Positions 33,301 through 42,019 of a stretch of 64,000 nt of DNA are shown here, piece by piece. The notes under the pieces are model-generated. The model worked only from the letters and a program-made list of their open reading frames with translations, was not told the DNA's origin and searched no databases. Every line of letters starts with the position of its first letter. The stretch's first letter is position 1. Source of the stretch: G958296245 sp965262055 (lineage in GTDB: Bacteria; Chloroflexota; Dehalococcoidia; Lucifugimonadales; G958296245); assembly GCA_965262055.1 (NCBI GenBank), contig CBDHEI010000002.1:682001-746000 (forward strand), in the 5' to 3' direction. A program made the position numbers and the translations under genes.

Positions 33301-33876
33301 ATGACGACGACAAACGTGCTTCTGAAAGCTGCGCTGCTGACCGTTGTAGGCCTGCTGGTTTCGGCCTGCGCCGGCACACCGGACCCTACCCCTACGGCGA
33401 CGCCGCTTCCCCCAACGGCCACCGCGACGCCCACCCCCGTCCCGCCCACGCCGACCCCAGAGCCCACCGCCGAGACCGAACCGGAGCGGGTGCTCTTCAG
33501 GTACATACGCGCCATGGCGCTGCTGAGCAACGGCCACTACGAGGACGCGATAGCCCAGTTCAACGTAGTCATTCGGCTGCTCCCAGAGCTCTCCTCGGCC
33601 TACTTCGGAAGAGGGCTCTCCTACTTCCACGAAGCGGTGAAGGACGAACCCGACATCGACGAAGAGAGGGTCAGCCTGGCGCTCGAGGACCTCGACAGGG
33701 CCATCGAGCTCAGGCCCGGCTACGCCGCCGCTCTTAGGAACAGGGGGATGGTCCACCTTTCAAGTGGACAGGTGGCCGACGCCGTGGCCGACTTCTCCAG
33801 GGCCATGAAGATATACGAGGAGAAGGGCCAGGTTAGGCAGGCCAACGAGGTGCGCTCTCTCCTGGAGGGACGCTAG
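33301..33876 (+). CDS. TPR-containing lipoprotein
   Basis: The 191-residue protein has a lipoprotein signal ending LLVSAC (Cys at about 23). A Thr/Pro-rich linker follows (TPTPVPPTPTPEP). Two or three TPR units come next, visible as NGHYEDAIAQFNVVIRLLP, LEDLDRAIELRPGYAAAL and GQVADAVADFSRAMKIYEEKG. It is probably anchored on the outer face of the membrane as a scaffold; partners are unknown. It converges on the DUF2851 gene and overlaps its 3' end by 4 bp. Confidence 0.88.
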   Translation: MTTTNVLLKAALLTVVGLLVSACAGTPDPTPTATPLPPTATATPTPVPPTPTPEPTAETEPERVLFRYIRAMALLSNGHYEDAIAQFNVVIRLLPELSSAYFGRGLSYFHEAVKDEPDIDEERVSLALEDLDRAIELRPGYAAALRNRGMVHLSSGQVADAVADFSRAMKIYEEKGQVRQANEVRSLLEGR

Positions 33877-35126
33877 CGCCGCACGCGGCCTGCCTGGGAG
33901 CCGGTGGTGGCCTCCTTGTATATCTGCATGAGCCCCTGGTGTTGCCTGGCGCCAATCCTGCCCGGGGAAGCCCCGGCGCGGGAGAGCAGCCTGGTCATCT
34001 CGCGGGTGACCGCGTTCTCCTGTAGCTTCGGAAAGCGGCGGTACGTCTCCAGGCACTGAGCCTCGGTCTCCCGGTCGCGCCTGAGGCCGGCCCAGGCGTG
34101 GACCAGGGGGAGCGCCGCCGTTACCGAGATGTCCCTGGAGCGGCCCGCGCCGACGTAGGGCTTGGCGCTGAGCGTGTCCGCCAGAGCGCGGCTCCCGCAT
34201 GCCGCCGCCGCAGCCAACCCACGCATCAGCCCCCGCTCCAAGTGGCCGTCCAGGATGCGGACGGCGCCGGTCAGCCTCCTGAGCGGGTGGTTGGCGGGCC
34301 TCGCCCCGGCCATCTGCCACATGCCGGATGGCATCGAGGGCGTCCGGGGTAGGTGGTCGAGCACCGCCCTGAGTCGGAGCGAACGCTCGGAGTCCACATG
34401 AGGCAGCAACCCCGCCCCGCGCACCAGCATCGCCTCCAGGGCCAGCAGCCGCGTCGTCTCCGGCTCGCGGCGCATGGACACGAGCCTGCCGAACGGCACA
34501 AGGCGCGCCAGCTCCCTGAAGGGCCTGCGGTTCGCGGCGTAACCGAGCGCCTCCATGACGGCGCCGTACGCCGCCTCGTCGGGGTCTGCGCGCTCGAGCT
34601 CGGCCCGGAAGCCGGCGCTCCTCGCCATGAACCGCCGGTCGCCCGCCCTGTCGAGCGCTTCCCCCAGCGGCTCGCCGCCGACGAGGGCGGCGAACGGCTC
34701 CGGCAGCGGTCCGTCGTCCCGTTCGCGCGCCTCTTTGGGGAGCCTCGCCACCGGCGCGCCGGCCCCCGACTCCTGCCGGGTGGCCTTGCGCCCCGCGGCA
34801 TGGAGCACGAGGTGGAGCACGACGCCGTTGTAGCCTGGGTCGACGTGGTGGCGGTGCGCCCTCCAGCCCGACTCCTCGACGTGAACCTCTACGTCGCCCC
34901 GGACGGTCTCACCCGACTCTTTTTGCAGCACGGCGTCCCGGAAGTCCGGGCCCGCACCCCCACCCGGCCTGCCGGGATAGAGCACGCGAAAGCGGCTGCC
35001 GTCCTCGGCCCTGAGGCCCTCCGACAGGTTGTGCGCGTTGCTCCATAGGCGGACGACCGCGCGCTCGTTCGGCCTGGGGTATGGCACCCCTGCCTCCATC
35101 ACGCGCACGGCCGCGGCGGTCACCAT
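33873..35126 (-). CDS. DUF2851 family protein
   Basis: The 417-residue protein has the DUF2851 signature: GPDFRDAVLQKESGETVRGDVEVHVEESGW with HRHHVDPGYNGVVLHLVLHA, a probable metal or nuclease-like acidic/His site near residues 55-110. The rest is helical with Arg-rich motifs. The function of the family is unknown. It overlaps birA by 7 bp and so is probably co-transcribed with it. An alternative start is 30 bp downstream. Confidence 0.85.
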   Translation of the reverse strand: MVTAAAVRVMEAGVPYPRPNERAVVRLWSNAHNLSEGLRAEDGSRFRVLYPGRPGGGAGPDFRDAVLQKESGETVRGDVEVHVEESGWRAHRHHVDPGYNGVVLHLVLHAAGRKATRQESGAGAPVARLPKEARERDDGPLPEPFAALVGGEPLGEALDRAGDRRFMARSAGFRAELERADPDEAAYGAVMEALGYAANRRPFRELARLVPFGRLVSMRREPETTRLLALEAMLVRGAGLLPHVDSERSLRLRAVLDHLPRTPSMPSGMWQMAGARPANHPLRRLTGAVRILDGHLERGLMRGLAAAAACGSRALADTLSAKPYVGAGRSRDISVTAALPLVHAWAGLRRDRETEAQCLETYRRFPKLQENAVTREMTRLLSRAGASPGRIGARQHQGLMQIYKEATTGSQAGRVRR

Positions 35127-35929
35127 CTCCAGGACCCCTGGCCGGAAGCTGGCGCCTGAAGCGTCACCTCACCCGCGGTCAGCGTCACAGCAGGGCCGTC
35201 TCTGGGCTGGAGCACCAGGCTGCCCCTATCGTCCACGCCGACGGCCTCGCCCTCCAGCGACCGCTCCCCCGACCACACGCGCACGTGCTGTCCCAGGGTG
35301 TCCAGGGCGCTCCTCCACCTGTCGAGCAGCGCGGCGCCGGGCAGGCGGCACGCCTCGTCGAGCCTCTCCAGCACGGCGACCAACACCTCCGTCCGGTCGA
35401 ACGGCCTGCCTGCCTCCGTTGACAGGCTGGTGGCGGTCTGCTCGATCCCTTGGATCTTGGAGACATCCATGTTGACGTTCAGCCCCACGCCCACAATCGC
35501 GTGCCCAGCCGCGCCCTCCAGGGCTGCCTCCACCAGGATGCCGGCTATCTTCTTCCCGCCAATCCGCACGTCGTTGGGCCACTTTATCGTAGGCGTCAGC
35601 CTGGTCAGCTCGGCGGCGGCGCCACGGACGGCGAGGGCGGCGGCCATGTTCACATGGTGGAGCCGACAGCCGGAGGGCCGCAGCACCACCGAGAAGGTAA
35701 GGCCGCTTCCGGGAGGCGAGAGCCAGCTTCGATTGAAGCGCCCCCTGCCGCCGGTCTGCTCCTCGGCCACGACGACGGCGCCCTCGGCGCAACCGTCCTC
35801 GGCCAGCCGCCGCGCCTCGTCCATGGTCGAGCGCAGCACCGGGTGGTAGGCAACGGTGCCGCCGACCACCCGGCCTTCGAGCCTGCGCCGCACCTTCTCT
35901 ACGTCGAGCCCACTATCCATGTTGAGCAT
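35120..35929 (-). CDS. birA: biotin--[acetyl-CoA-carboxylase] ligase, group I
   Basis: The 269-residue protein (from the ATG giving MLNMDSGLDV) carries the biotin-AMP loop GGRGRFNRSW and the catalytic Lys motif KWPNDVRIGGKKIAGILVE. The SH3-like C-terminal domain ends in GEVTL. There is no N-terminal helix-turn-helix, so it is a ligase without repressor function. It attaches biotin to the carboxyl carrier protein. Upstream ATGs would add up to 26 residues, but the spacing to GGGAATGGG favours this start. It overlaps DUF2851 by 7 bp. Confidence 0.93.
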   Translation of the reverse strand: MLNMDSGLDVEKVRRRLEGRVVGGTVAYHPVLRSTMDEARRLAEDGCAEGAVVVAEEQTGGRGRFNRSWLSPPGSGLTFSVVLRPSGCRLHHVNMAAALAVRGAAAELTRLTPTIKWPNDVRIGGKKIAGILVEAALEGAAGHAIVGVGLNVNMDVSKIQGIEQTATSLSTEAGRPFDRTEVLVAVLERLDEACRLPGAALLDRWRSALDTLGQHVRVWSGERSLEGEAVGVDDRGSLVLQPRDGPAVTLTAGEVTLQAPASGQGSWRW

Positions 35930-36080
35930 GGCCCATTCCCGCCGTGAGTCCGTCGCCATTGTAGCACCGCGTCGAACAGTAGTGCTCCGGCTTGATACTC
36001 TGGCCAAGGGGTGCGATATTGATTGCGCTCGGGTACCGATGGTCGTGGGCGAGTGTAATTCATGGGAGGTTGGCTGGAAG

Positions 36081-37004
36081 ATGCAAGAGTTGCGGGTCTG
36101 CGTGTACGAGGCGGATGACGGGCCGAGGGTCGGATCGGTGGACGAGGACAGGGTCTACGACCTGAACCTGTGCTGCGCCGCCCGGCTGGACGGGCAGGGG
36201 GTCGTCGACCCATTCGGCGTGGCCGGCGTCATGGCGCCGCCCGGTCTGGACGCCTTCCTGGCGGGGGGCGATCAAGCGCTCGCCGAGGCGCGCAGGTCGC
36301 TGGAGTGGGCGATCGGCCAGCCCGACGGCGCCTCCGTCGCGGGCAGGCCGCTCTCGCGCAGCCTGGAGGGCTCCAAGCTGAAGGCCCCGATCACCACCTC
36401 TACCAAGGTCATCTGCATGGGCCGGGTCTTCATGAGCCACGTGGTAATCGGCGGCCTCGAGCCTCACCCCAAGCCCACGCCCTTCTACAAGCTGAACCAG
36501 GTCGTCGTCGGCCCCGACGAGTGGGTCGTGCTGCCGAAGCACCACTACCCGGACCCCGTCGTCTACGGCACGGAGCTCACCGTGGTCATAGGGAAGAGCG
36601 GGCGGAGCATCCCCGAGGAGCGCGTCCAGGACCACATCTGGGGTTACACTGTCCTCAACGACGTGACCATGAGGGGCGTCCACAACACCATGGCGAAGGC
36701 CTTCGACACCAGCGCGCCGGTGGGCCCGTGGATAGTCCCACGCGACCAGCTGCCCGACCCGCACGGAGTGCGCCTCAGCCTTCGCCTCAACGGCAAAGAG
36801 GTGCAGAGCGGCAACACCAAGGACCTCCGGTTCACCATAGAGCACATGGTGGCCGAGTCCTCCAAGTGGCTGACCCTCCAGCCGGGCGACATCATCTCGA
36901 CCGGCGACGTGGGCGCCACGGTCCCGCTCTCGCCGGGGGACGTGATGGAGGCCGAGGTCGAGGGCGTCGGCGTGCTCCGCAACCCCGTCAGGCTGGAGGA
37001 GTAG
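36081..37004 (+). CDS. fumarylacetoacetate hydrolase (FAH) family protein, one metal ligand lost
   Basis: The 307-residue protein has the FAH fold: GYTVLNDVTMRG with the metal-ligand Asp, KAFDTSAPVGPWIV, and STGDVGAT near the end. The usual ExE metal pair reads G-T-E in VYGTELTVVIG (G163, E165), so the first Glu ligand is missing. Members hydrolyse or hydrate C-C bonds of diketo-acids in aromatic and sugar-acid breakdown. The ligand loss may reduce activity or mean a different metal geometry. The next gene, GMC, converges. Confidence 0.85.
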   Translation: MQELRVCVYEADDGPRVGSVDEDRVYDLNLCCAARLDGQGVVDPFGVAGVMAPPGLDAFLAGGDQALAEARRSLEWAIGQPDGASVAGRPLSRSLEGSKLKAPITTSTKVICMGRVFMSHVVIGGLEPHPKPTPFYKLNQVVVGPDEWVVLPKHHYPDPVVYGTELTVVIGKSGRSIPEERVQDHIWGYTVLNDVTMRGVHNTMAKAFDTSAPVGPWIVPRDQLPDPHGVRLSLRLNGKEVQSGNTKDLRFTIEHMVAESSKWLTLQPGDIISTGDVGATVPLSPGDVMEAEVEGVGVLRNPVRLEE

Positions 37005-37015
37005 GCGCGGGCGGC

Positions 37016-38578
37016 CTACATCCCCGACCGGATGAAGTCCGAGACGCGCTCGCCTATCATGAGCGTCGTCGCGTTCGTGTTGGCGCGTATGCAGTCGGGC
37101 ATGATGGAGGCGTCGACGACGCGCAGGCCGTCCAGGCCGTGGACGCGCCCGTACTGGTCCACGACGGCCATGCCGTCGGAGGCCGGCCCCATCTTGCAGG
37201 TGCCGGAGATGTGGTGGCTCGTGCCCACCGTCCTCATCATCCAGGCGTCCAGGCTGTCGTCCGACTCCAGGTCGGCCTCGTCTGGCGCGATGCGCTCCTC
37301 TAGGAGCTTCCCGTACTGTGGGCTGGCCGCCAGCTCCAGGCCGATGTGGACACCCTCCCTCATCCGCTTCCGGTCGAACGGCTCGACCAGGAAGTTGTAG
37401 TCCAGCTTGGGCTGGATGCGGTGGTCGTCGCACCTCAGCTCCAGGCTGCCGGCGCCGCCGGCGAGGTCCAGGCAGATGACCATCAGTACGCCGAGCTCCG
37501 CATAGTCCCCGCCGCCCCACGGTGATTGGTCCAGCGGGCAGTGCGAGGCCGGGTGTATCAGCATGTCGTTGCGGAGGTCCGAGCCGGAGGCCGTGTACCT
37601 AAGGGTCGTCTGGACGCCCGCCGTGGACCTGTCCTGCTGGAAGCCCCTCCGCGTGCGCCACACCACGGACACCTGGGGGTGGTCGCGAAGGTTCTGCCCC
37701 ACGCCGGGCGCGTCCTGGACGACCCGCACCCCGTTCCGCTCCAGGTGCTCCGCCGGGCCCACGCCCGACAGCATCAGAAGTTGGGGAGAGCCTATCGCGC
37801 CGCCAGCAGCCACCACCTCACCGGCGTGGTGGACGGCAGTCCCGTCCTCGGACGCTACCTCCACCCCGACGGCGCGCCGGCCCTCGAACAATACCCGCCG
37901 CGCCTGCGTGCGAGCGGCGATCGTCAGGTTGGGCCGCTCGCGGGCCACGCTCAGGTATCCCAGCGCGGTGCTCCACCTCACGCCGTCCACGTTGTTCAGC
38001 GGCGTGGGGCCGACCCCGGTCGAGTCGGGGTCGTTGTGGTCCGGGCACTCCGGGAACCCGTAGTCGAGGCTGGCCTCGTAGAAGGCCTTCTGGTCCTCGT
38101 TCATCTCCGTCTTGGAAAACCGGCTCACCGGTATCGGCCCGTCCGATCCGTGGAAGTCGCCGCCGAAGCTGCGGTCGCTCTCGAAGCGGCGGAAGTAGGG
38201 CAGCAGCTTCCGGTAGGCCCACTCGTCGTTGCCCATAGCGGCCCAGCCGTCGTAGTCCTCGGGCACGCCGCGCAGCAGTATCTGGGCGTTCACGGCACTC
38301 GACCCGCCGGTAACCTGCCCTCTGGGAATCAGCCGCGCCTGGGAATCGTCCGTAAACCTAGCCACGTAGGCGCGCCGGTTCTCGCTGATAAGGCGCCAGG
38401 GGAACGGTCTGCGGGGGCCGTAGCCGTACTTCACTTCGTCGGGCAGCGTGGCCGGGTCCGGGTAGTCGCGCCCCGCCTCCAGCAGCAGCACCGAGCGGTG
38501 CGCGTCCTCTGTCAGCCGCGTCGCCAGGATCGCCCCGGCAGAGCCAGCCCCGACGATGATAGTGTCGTACGTGCTCAC
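37016..38578 (-). CDS. GMC family FAD oxidoreductase (choline dehydrogenase-like)
   Basis: The 520-residue protein has the FAD motif VGAGSAGAILATRL. GMC signature 1 is RGQVTGGSSAVNAQ, and signature 2 is GGAIGSPQLLMLSGVGP. The active-site block is GTSHHISGTCKMG with the C-terminal NTNATTLMIGER. The family oxidises alcohols to aldehydes with FAD. The substrate is unknown; choline is possible but not indicated by context. The start is a GTG with GGGAGG before it. Confidence 0.92.
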   Translation of the reverse strand: MSTYDTIIVGAGSAGAILATRLTEDAHRSVLLLEAGRDYPDPATLPDEVKYGYGPRRPFPWRLISENRRAYVARFTDDSQARLIPRGQVTGGSSAVNAQILLRGVPEDYDGWAAMGNDEWAYRKLLPYFRRFESDRSFGGDFHGSDGPIPVSRFSKTEMNEDQKAFYEASLDYGFPECPDHNDPDSTGVGPTPLNNVDGVRWSTALGYLSVARERPNLTIAARTQARRVLFEGRRAVGVEVASEDGTAVHHAGEVVAAGGAIGSPQLLMLSGVGPAEHLERNGVRVVQDAPGVGQNLRDHPQVSVVWRTRRGFQQDRSTAGVQTTLRYTASGSDLRNDMLIHPASHCPLDQSPWGGGDYAELGVLMVICLDLAGGAGSLELRCDDHRIQPKLDYNFLVEPFDRKRMREGVHIGLELAASPQYGKLLEERIAPDEADLESDDSLDAWMMRTVGTSHHISGTCKMGPASDGMAVVDQYGRVHGLDGLRVVDASIMPDCIRANTNATTLMIGERVSDFIRSGM

Positions 38579-38696
38579 GCCTTCCTCCCGTGGGCGCAGT
38601 CATTATTGCCAGACCGTTGCTGGAACGCAACTGTGGGGCCTGGATTCGTCATCCAAATGTAAGAGCGGTGTTGCCAACCGCCGCGCGGGGGTGTGG

Positions 38697-38720
38697 GAGC
38701 CTGCCTTGAGCCTGCCGAAG
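38697..38720. repeat. short dispersed repeat, copy 2
   Basis: A near-exact copy of the 5595-5619 sequence. It lies in the gap between the GMC gene and the Fur-family promoter. Confidence 0.65.
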
Positions 38721-38768
38721 GGGGTGTCCCCCACGGGTCCCCTTTGGTGTGTGTGTGGGAATGGATAA

Positions 38769-38797
38769 TTGACAACCGCTGGCTCATGCCATAAAGT
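38769..38797 (+). promoter_or_regulatory. promoter of the Fur-family regulator and nickel permease
   Basis: TTGACA (38769-38774) and TAAAGT (38792-38797) are separated by 17 bp. The predicted start lies within the palindrome at 38801-38820, so a bound regulator would block initiation. Confidence 0.7.
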
Positions 38798-38800
38798 GGC

Positions 38801-38820
38801 TATTGCAACTGGATGCAATA
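38801..38820. promoter_or_regulatory. Nur-like operator (TATTGCA-N6-TGCAATA)
   Basis: A perfect 7-bp inverted repeat with a 6-bp spacer. It resembles the nickel-responsive Nur box of actinobacteria (TTGC and GCAA half-sites). It overlaps the predicted transcription start and ends 2 bp before the start codon of the Fur-family gene. Confidence 0.7.
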
Positions 38821-38822
38821 GG

Positions 38823-39275
38823 ATGAGCTGCGAGGACCACTCCATACAGACGCTCCGCGAGTCGGGCCACCGCCTGACGCCGCAGCGGGTGCTGATCCTC
38901 TCGGCGCTGCGCAGCGCCGAGGGCCACATGACGGCCTCCGAGGTGCTCGACCACGTCCGCGAGTCGTACCCGTACATCGACGCCTCCACGGTCTACCGGA
39001 CGCTGGGCGTCTTGAAAAACCTGCGCCTCATCTCCGAGAACAACATCACCGGCGGCGAGTCGGAGTACGAGTGGCTGCACCAGAACCGCCACCACCACCT
39101 CATCTGCCGCGAGTGCGGCAACCTGACCCGGCTCGACCACAGCTATCTTGCCAGCCTGGGCACGGAGGTCCTCGAGGACTACGGCTTCAGGGCCGACATC
39201 GACCACTTCGCAATCTTCGGGCTGTGCGCGGCCTGCGTTTCGGACCCCGTAGCCCCCGCTCTGAACGCATCTTGA
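38823..39275 (+). CDS. nur: Fur-family metalloregulator, probably nickel-responsive
   Basis: The 150-residue protein has the winged-helix DNA-binding domain (HRLTPQRVLILSALRSAEGHMTASEVLDHVR, STVYRTLGVLKNLRLI) and the dimerisation domain. The latter has a regulatory metal site (HQNRHHHLICRECG) and a structural zinc site from CRECG and GLCAACVS. The nickel permease 11 bp downstream and the Nur-like palindrome at the promoter point to nickel-dependent repression of uptake. Zinc or iron regulation remains possible. Start at the ATG giving MSCEDH. Confidence 0.88.
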   Translation: MSCEDHSIQTLRESGHRLTPQRVLILSALRSAEGHMTASEVLDHVRESYPYIDASTVYRTLGVLKNLRLISENNITGGESEYEWLHQNRHHHLICRECGNLTRLDHSYLASLGTEVLEDYGFRADIDHFAIFGLCAACVSDPVAPALNAS

Positions 39276-39286
39276 AGGTATAGGGC

Positions 39287-40045
39287 ATGGATATCGCAAC
39301 CGGAGGCGTTCTGGCGGTCCTGGTGCTCGGCTTCCTGCTGGGACTCAAGCACGCTACCGACGCCGACCACGTCGTCGCCGTCTCGACCATAGTCACGGAG
39401 CAGCGCAATGTATGGCGGGGGCTCTGGGTAGGCGCCTCGTGGGGCGCCGGCCACTCGACCCCGCTGCTGGTATTGGGCCTGATAATCCTCCTCTTCCGGG
39501 ACCTGGTGCTCGGACGGTATGAGTCCATAGCGCCCTTCCTGGAGTTCGGCGTCGGCATCATGCTCGTATACCTCGGCGTGAGTGTCGTGTGGAACATCCG
39601 GCGGGGGAAGGTCCACGTCCACCAGCACATCCACGAGGAATCGCCGCACGTGCACGTCCACGCGGCGCACGAGGCGAAGGCCGAGCACGAGGCGGATACG
39701 GAGAGGCATAACAGTTTCTTCGTCTTCGGAAGGCCCGTGTTCCGCCTCAAGTCGTTTGTCATCGGCGTGATGCACGGCTTGGCGGGAAGCGCCGCGGTCA
39801 TGCTGGTGCTCCTTCCGGCCATCGACTCGTTCTGGACCGGCGTCGGATACCTCCTTCTCTTCAGCGTGGGTACGATGCTCTCCATGGCCGCCGTTACCGT
39901 CGCCCTGGCCATCCCGTTTGTCGCGACCGGCGGCAACGCCGCCCTGAACCGGACGGTCGGCGTGGTCGCGGGCGTCGCCAGCGTCGCCGTCGGCGTTGCC
40001 GTGATGTCGGAGATCGTGCTCGACGTCTCGATCATCCCGTTCTAG
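39287..40045 (+). CDS. nickel/cobalt transporter-like (NiCoT/HupE-type) permease
   Basis: The 252-residue protein has about seven spans. The first carries GLKHATDADHVVAVST, in which H-x4-DH is the metal-binding signature of nickel/cobalt permeases. A cytoplasmic His-rich loop (about residues 105-140, HVHQHIHEE and HVHVHAAHEA) probably collects metal ions. It is the second gene of the Fur-family operon, with 11 bp between the genes. The regulator suggests nickel as cargo rather than cobalt. Confidence 0.88.
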   Translation: MDIATGGVLAVLVLGFLLGLKHATDADHVVAVSTIVTEQRNVWRGLWVGASWGAGHSTPLLVLGLIILLFRDLVLGRYESIAPFLEFGVGIMLVYLGVSVVWNIRRGKVHVHQHIHEESPHVHVHAAHEAKAEHEADTERHNSFFVFGRPVFRLKSFVIGVMHGLAGSAAVMLVLLPAIDSFWTGVGYLLLFSVGTMLSMAAVTVALAIPFVATGGNAALNRTVGVVAGVASVAVGVAVMSEIVLDVSIIPF

Positions 40046-40173
40046 CACGGTGGCTGGTGGCGAGTCGGTGCCAGGCTCGAGCAGGGTTTCGAAGGGCGAG
40101 TCCGAACAATCATGGCAATTTCTGAATCCCATAAATCACAGTTCAGAAGATTGCGTCAGCAAGGAGTCTCTTT

Positions 40174-41775
40174 ATGATGACCGGCACGACAACAGGGCCC
40201 GCGTACACCCCACGAGGAGATAGACGCCTCGTCTACGTCAGCGACCCCTCCAGCATCGCAAAAAGCCACCTGCCCGACCCCGTGAGCGAGGAAGATCTCA
40301 GGCGCTGGGTGGACGAGCTCGCCGACGCGGGTATGCATACCTTCATCCAGGAGGCATACACGCAGGGCTGGACGACCTACTGGCGCTGCGACCGTTTCGA
40401 CTACGATGCCCGGCCCCAGCACCGGCGCTTCCTGCCGCTGCTCGACGCCGGCGTGCAGCCGCTCCAGGTCCTCCTGGACCAGAGCCGCAGGCGCGGCATG
40501 GAGTTCCTGGCCGGAGTCCGCATCAACGACAACCACGGCCACATCTCGGTCCAGCAGGGCGTGGGGGCGGGCGCCCGGTTCCTCGTCGACAACCAGCACC
40601 TCCAGATCCAGGAGGCCCCGCCGGGCCCCTACTACGGGCTGAGTACCCCCTTGGACTTCACTCACGCCGAGGTCCGCGACTTCGTCTTCTCGGCGGTCGA
40701 GGAGCTGGCGCGCACCTTCGATGTCGACGGCATCGAGCTCTGCTTCAGGGACCACCGGTACTTTCCGCCCGGCAAGGGCCCCGACGGCCAGCCCCTGATG
40801 ACCGGGCTAGTGCGCCGTGTCAGGCAGTTGCTCAAGGGCCTGGAGCCATCGCGGGGCAGGAAGCTTCTGCTGGGCGCGCGCGTCTACCAGACCCTGGAGG
40901 AGTGCCACAGCCAGGGGCTGGACGTCCCAACATGGATATCCGAGGGACTGATCGACTACGTGGCGCCCGCCGACGTGATGCACGCCGACTTCAACGCCCC
41001 CTACGAGCAGTTCGCGAGCCTCGCTAGACAGGGCGACTGTCTCGTCTACCCCGGCGTGCTGCCTTGGAGCAGCGTCAGGATGCGCCGGCGTCTTGCAGAA
41101 AAACCCCTCACCCCGGAGCAGCTCAGGGCGCTCGCACAGAACTTCTACGGCGCCGGCGCCGACGGCGTCTCCTTCTACAACCACTTCGTACCCATCAACT
41201 GGGCGCCCTTCTACCCCATGATGCTCTTCGGGCTGGACGAGCTGGGCGACCCCGAGCGGGTGGCCGCCGGCAGCCGCCACTACCTCTTCGAGCCCACCTG
41301 GGCCGGACAGCTCGGCTTCGGCGAGGGCCGCACCTCGACGGGGGCGCTCAAGTCCGACAGGATCACGCTCAACCGCAGCGAGACCTCCCCCTCAGGCAGC
41401 TACCTCATGCGAGTCAACGAGGACATCTCAAAGGCCCGCATGGCCACGCTGCTCTTCCGGGCCTACAACATGACCGGCGCCGACGAGGTGCGGGTCAGCC
41501 TCAACGGCTCGCCCGTGCCGGACGCGGACCTCCGGCGGCGCGACGACGAGCCGCGTCTCGACATGGCCGCGCCCACCGATCCGAGCTCCAACACGACGAT
41601 GGGCCTGCCCCCGGTCGCCGAGGCGCCCAGCTCCCCCACGACCTTCTGGTTCCCGCTGACCTCGCCCCCGTTCAGGTGCGGCGAGAACGACCTGGAGGTC
41701 ACGCTTACCCGGAGCGACCCAAACGCTGCGGAGGATGTGGAGATAGACGAGATAGAGGTGTTTGTAGCGCCGTAG
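40174..41775 (+). CDS. GHL10-like TIM-barrel protein with C-terminal beta-sandwich (paralogue 2)
   Basis: The 533-residue protein has the same layout as the 12.0-kb gene: TIM barrel in residues about 15-380, then a beta-sandwich with DEVRVSLNGSPV and FRCGENDLEVTL. The GHL10 strand reads FDVDGIELCFRDHRYFP. The residue that is Asp in paralogue 1 (LDF) is Cys here (LCF), so the acidic site differs. AAGGAG precedes the first of two ATGs. No signal peptide is seen. The substrate is unknown. Confidence 0.75.
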   Translation: MMTGTTTGPAYTPRGDRRLVYVSDPSSIAKSHLPDPVSEEDLRRWVDELADAGMHTFIQEAYTQGWTTYWRCDRFDYDARPQHRRFLPLLDAGVQPLQVLLDQSRRRGMEFLAGVRINDNHGHISVQQGVGAGARFLVDNQHLQIQEAPPGPYYGLSTPLDFTHAEVRDFVFSAVEELARTFDVDGIELCFRDHRYFPPGKGPDGQPLMTGLVRRVRQLLKGLEPSRGRKLLLGARVYQTLEECHSQGLDVPTWISEGLIDYVAPADVMHADFNAPYEQFASLARQGDCLVYPGVLPWSSVRMRRRLAEKPLTPEQLRALAQNFYGAGADGVSFYNHFVPINWAPFYPMMLFGLDELGDPERVAAGSRHYLFEPTWAGQLGFGEGRTSTGALKSDRITLNRSETSPSGSYLMRVNEDISKARMATLLFRAYNMTGADEVRVSLNGSPVPDADLRRRDDEPRLDMAAPTDPSSNTTMGLPPVAEAPSSPTTFWFPLTSPPFRCGENDLEVTLTRSDPNAAEDVEIDEIEVFVAP

Positions 41776-41847
41776 CGGAGTGAGAAATGACAGGCTGCTG
41801 AAATACGGGGTGTGCAGAGGGGCGTAGCCCCTTTGCCGGGAGTCTGA

Positions 41848-41872
41848 GAGCCTGCCCTGAGCCTGCCGAAGG
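41848..41872. repeat. short dispersed repeat, copy 3, nested in MITE B
   Basis: The copy is nested within MITE B copy 2 and nearly identical to that at 38697. Confidence 0.65.
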
Positions 41873-41892
41873 GGTGTCCCTCAGATATAATT

Positions 41893-41929
41893 CTTCAGAC
41901 TCCTTCCTGGTACAGGAAGGAGTCTGAAG
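41893..41929 (+). other. perfect 17-bp inverted repeat with 3-nt loop
   Basis: The arms 41893-41909 and 41913-41929 are exactly complementary around GTA. There is no T-tract, so this is not a classic intrinsic terminator. It could act as a transcript stabiliser or a recognition site within the element. Confidence 0.7.
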
Positions 41930-42019
41930 AAGGTCAGGAAGAGGTTTTCCCGTAGCCTGCTAAAGACCCCTGCCACGGGATGACACTGTTGAGACCACAC
42001 GCGTTACGGAGGTGATGGC

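Larger units (their letters stand above)
41788..41962. mobile_element. MITE-like element, family B, copy 2 with internal insert
   Basis: The ends (CAGGCTGCTGAAA on the left, GTAGCCTGCTA on the right) and the internal segments TCCCTCAGA and AGTCTGAG match MITE B copy 1 in reverse orientation. This copy carries the short dispersed repeat (41848-41872) and a perfect 17-bp hairpin (41893-41929) that copy 1 lacks. Confidence 0.65.

Noticed and set aside
40070..40090. Sequence resembling the 3' end of a Cas9 tracrRNA (GAGTCGGTGCC)
   Set aside because: A short chance match; no Cas gene, repeat or hairpin context is present.
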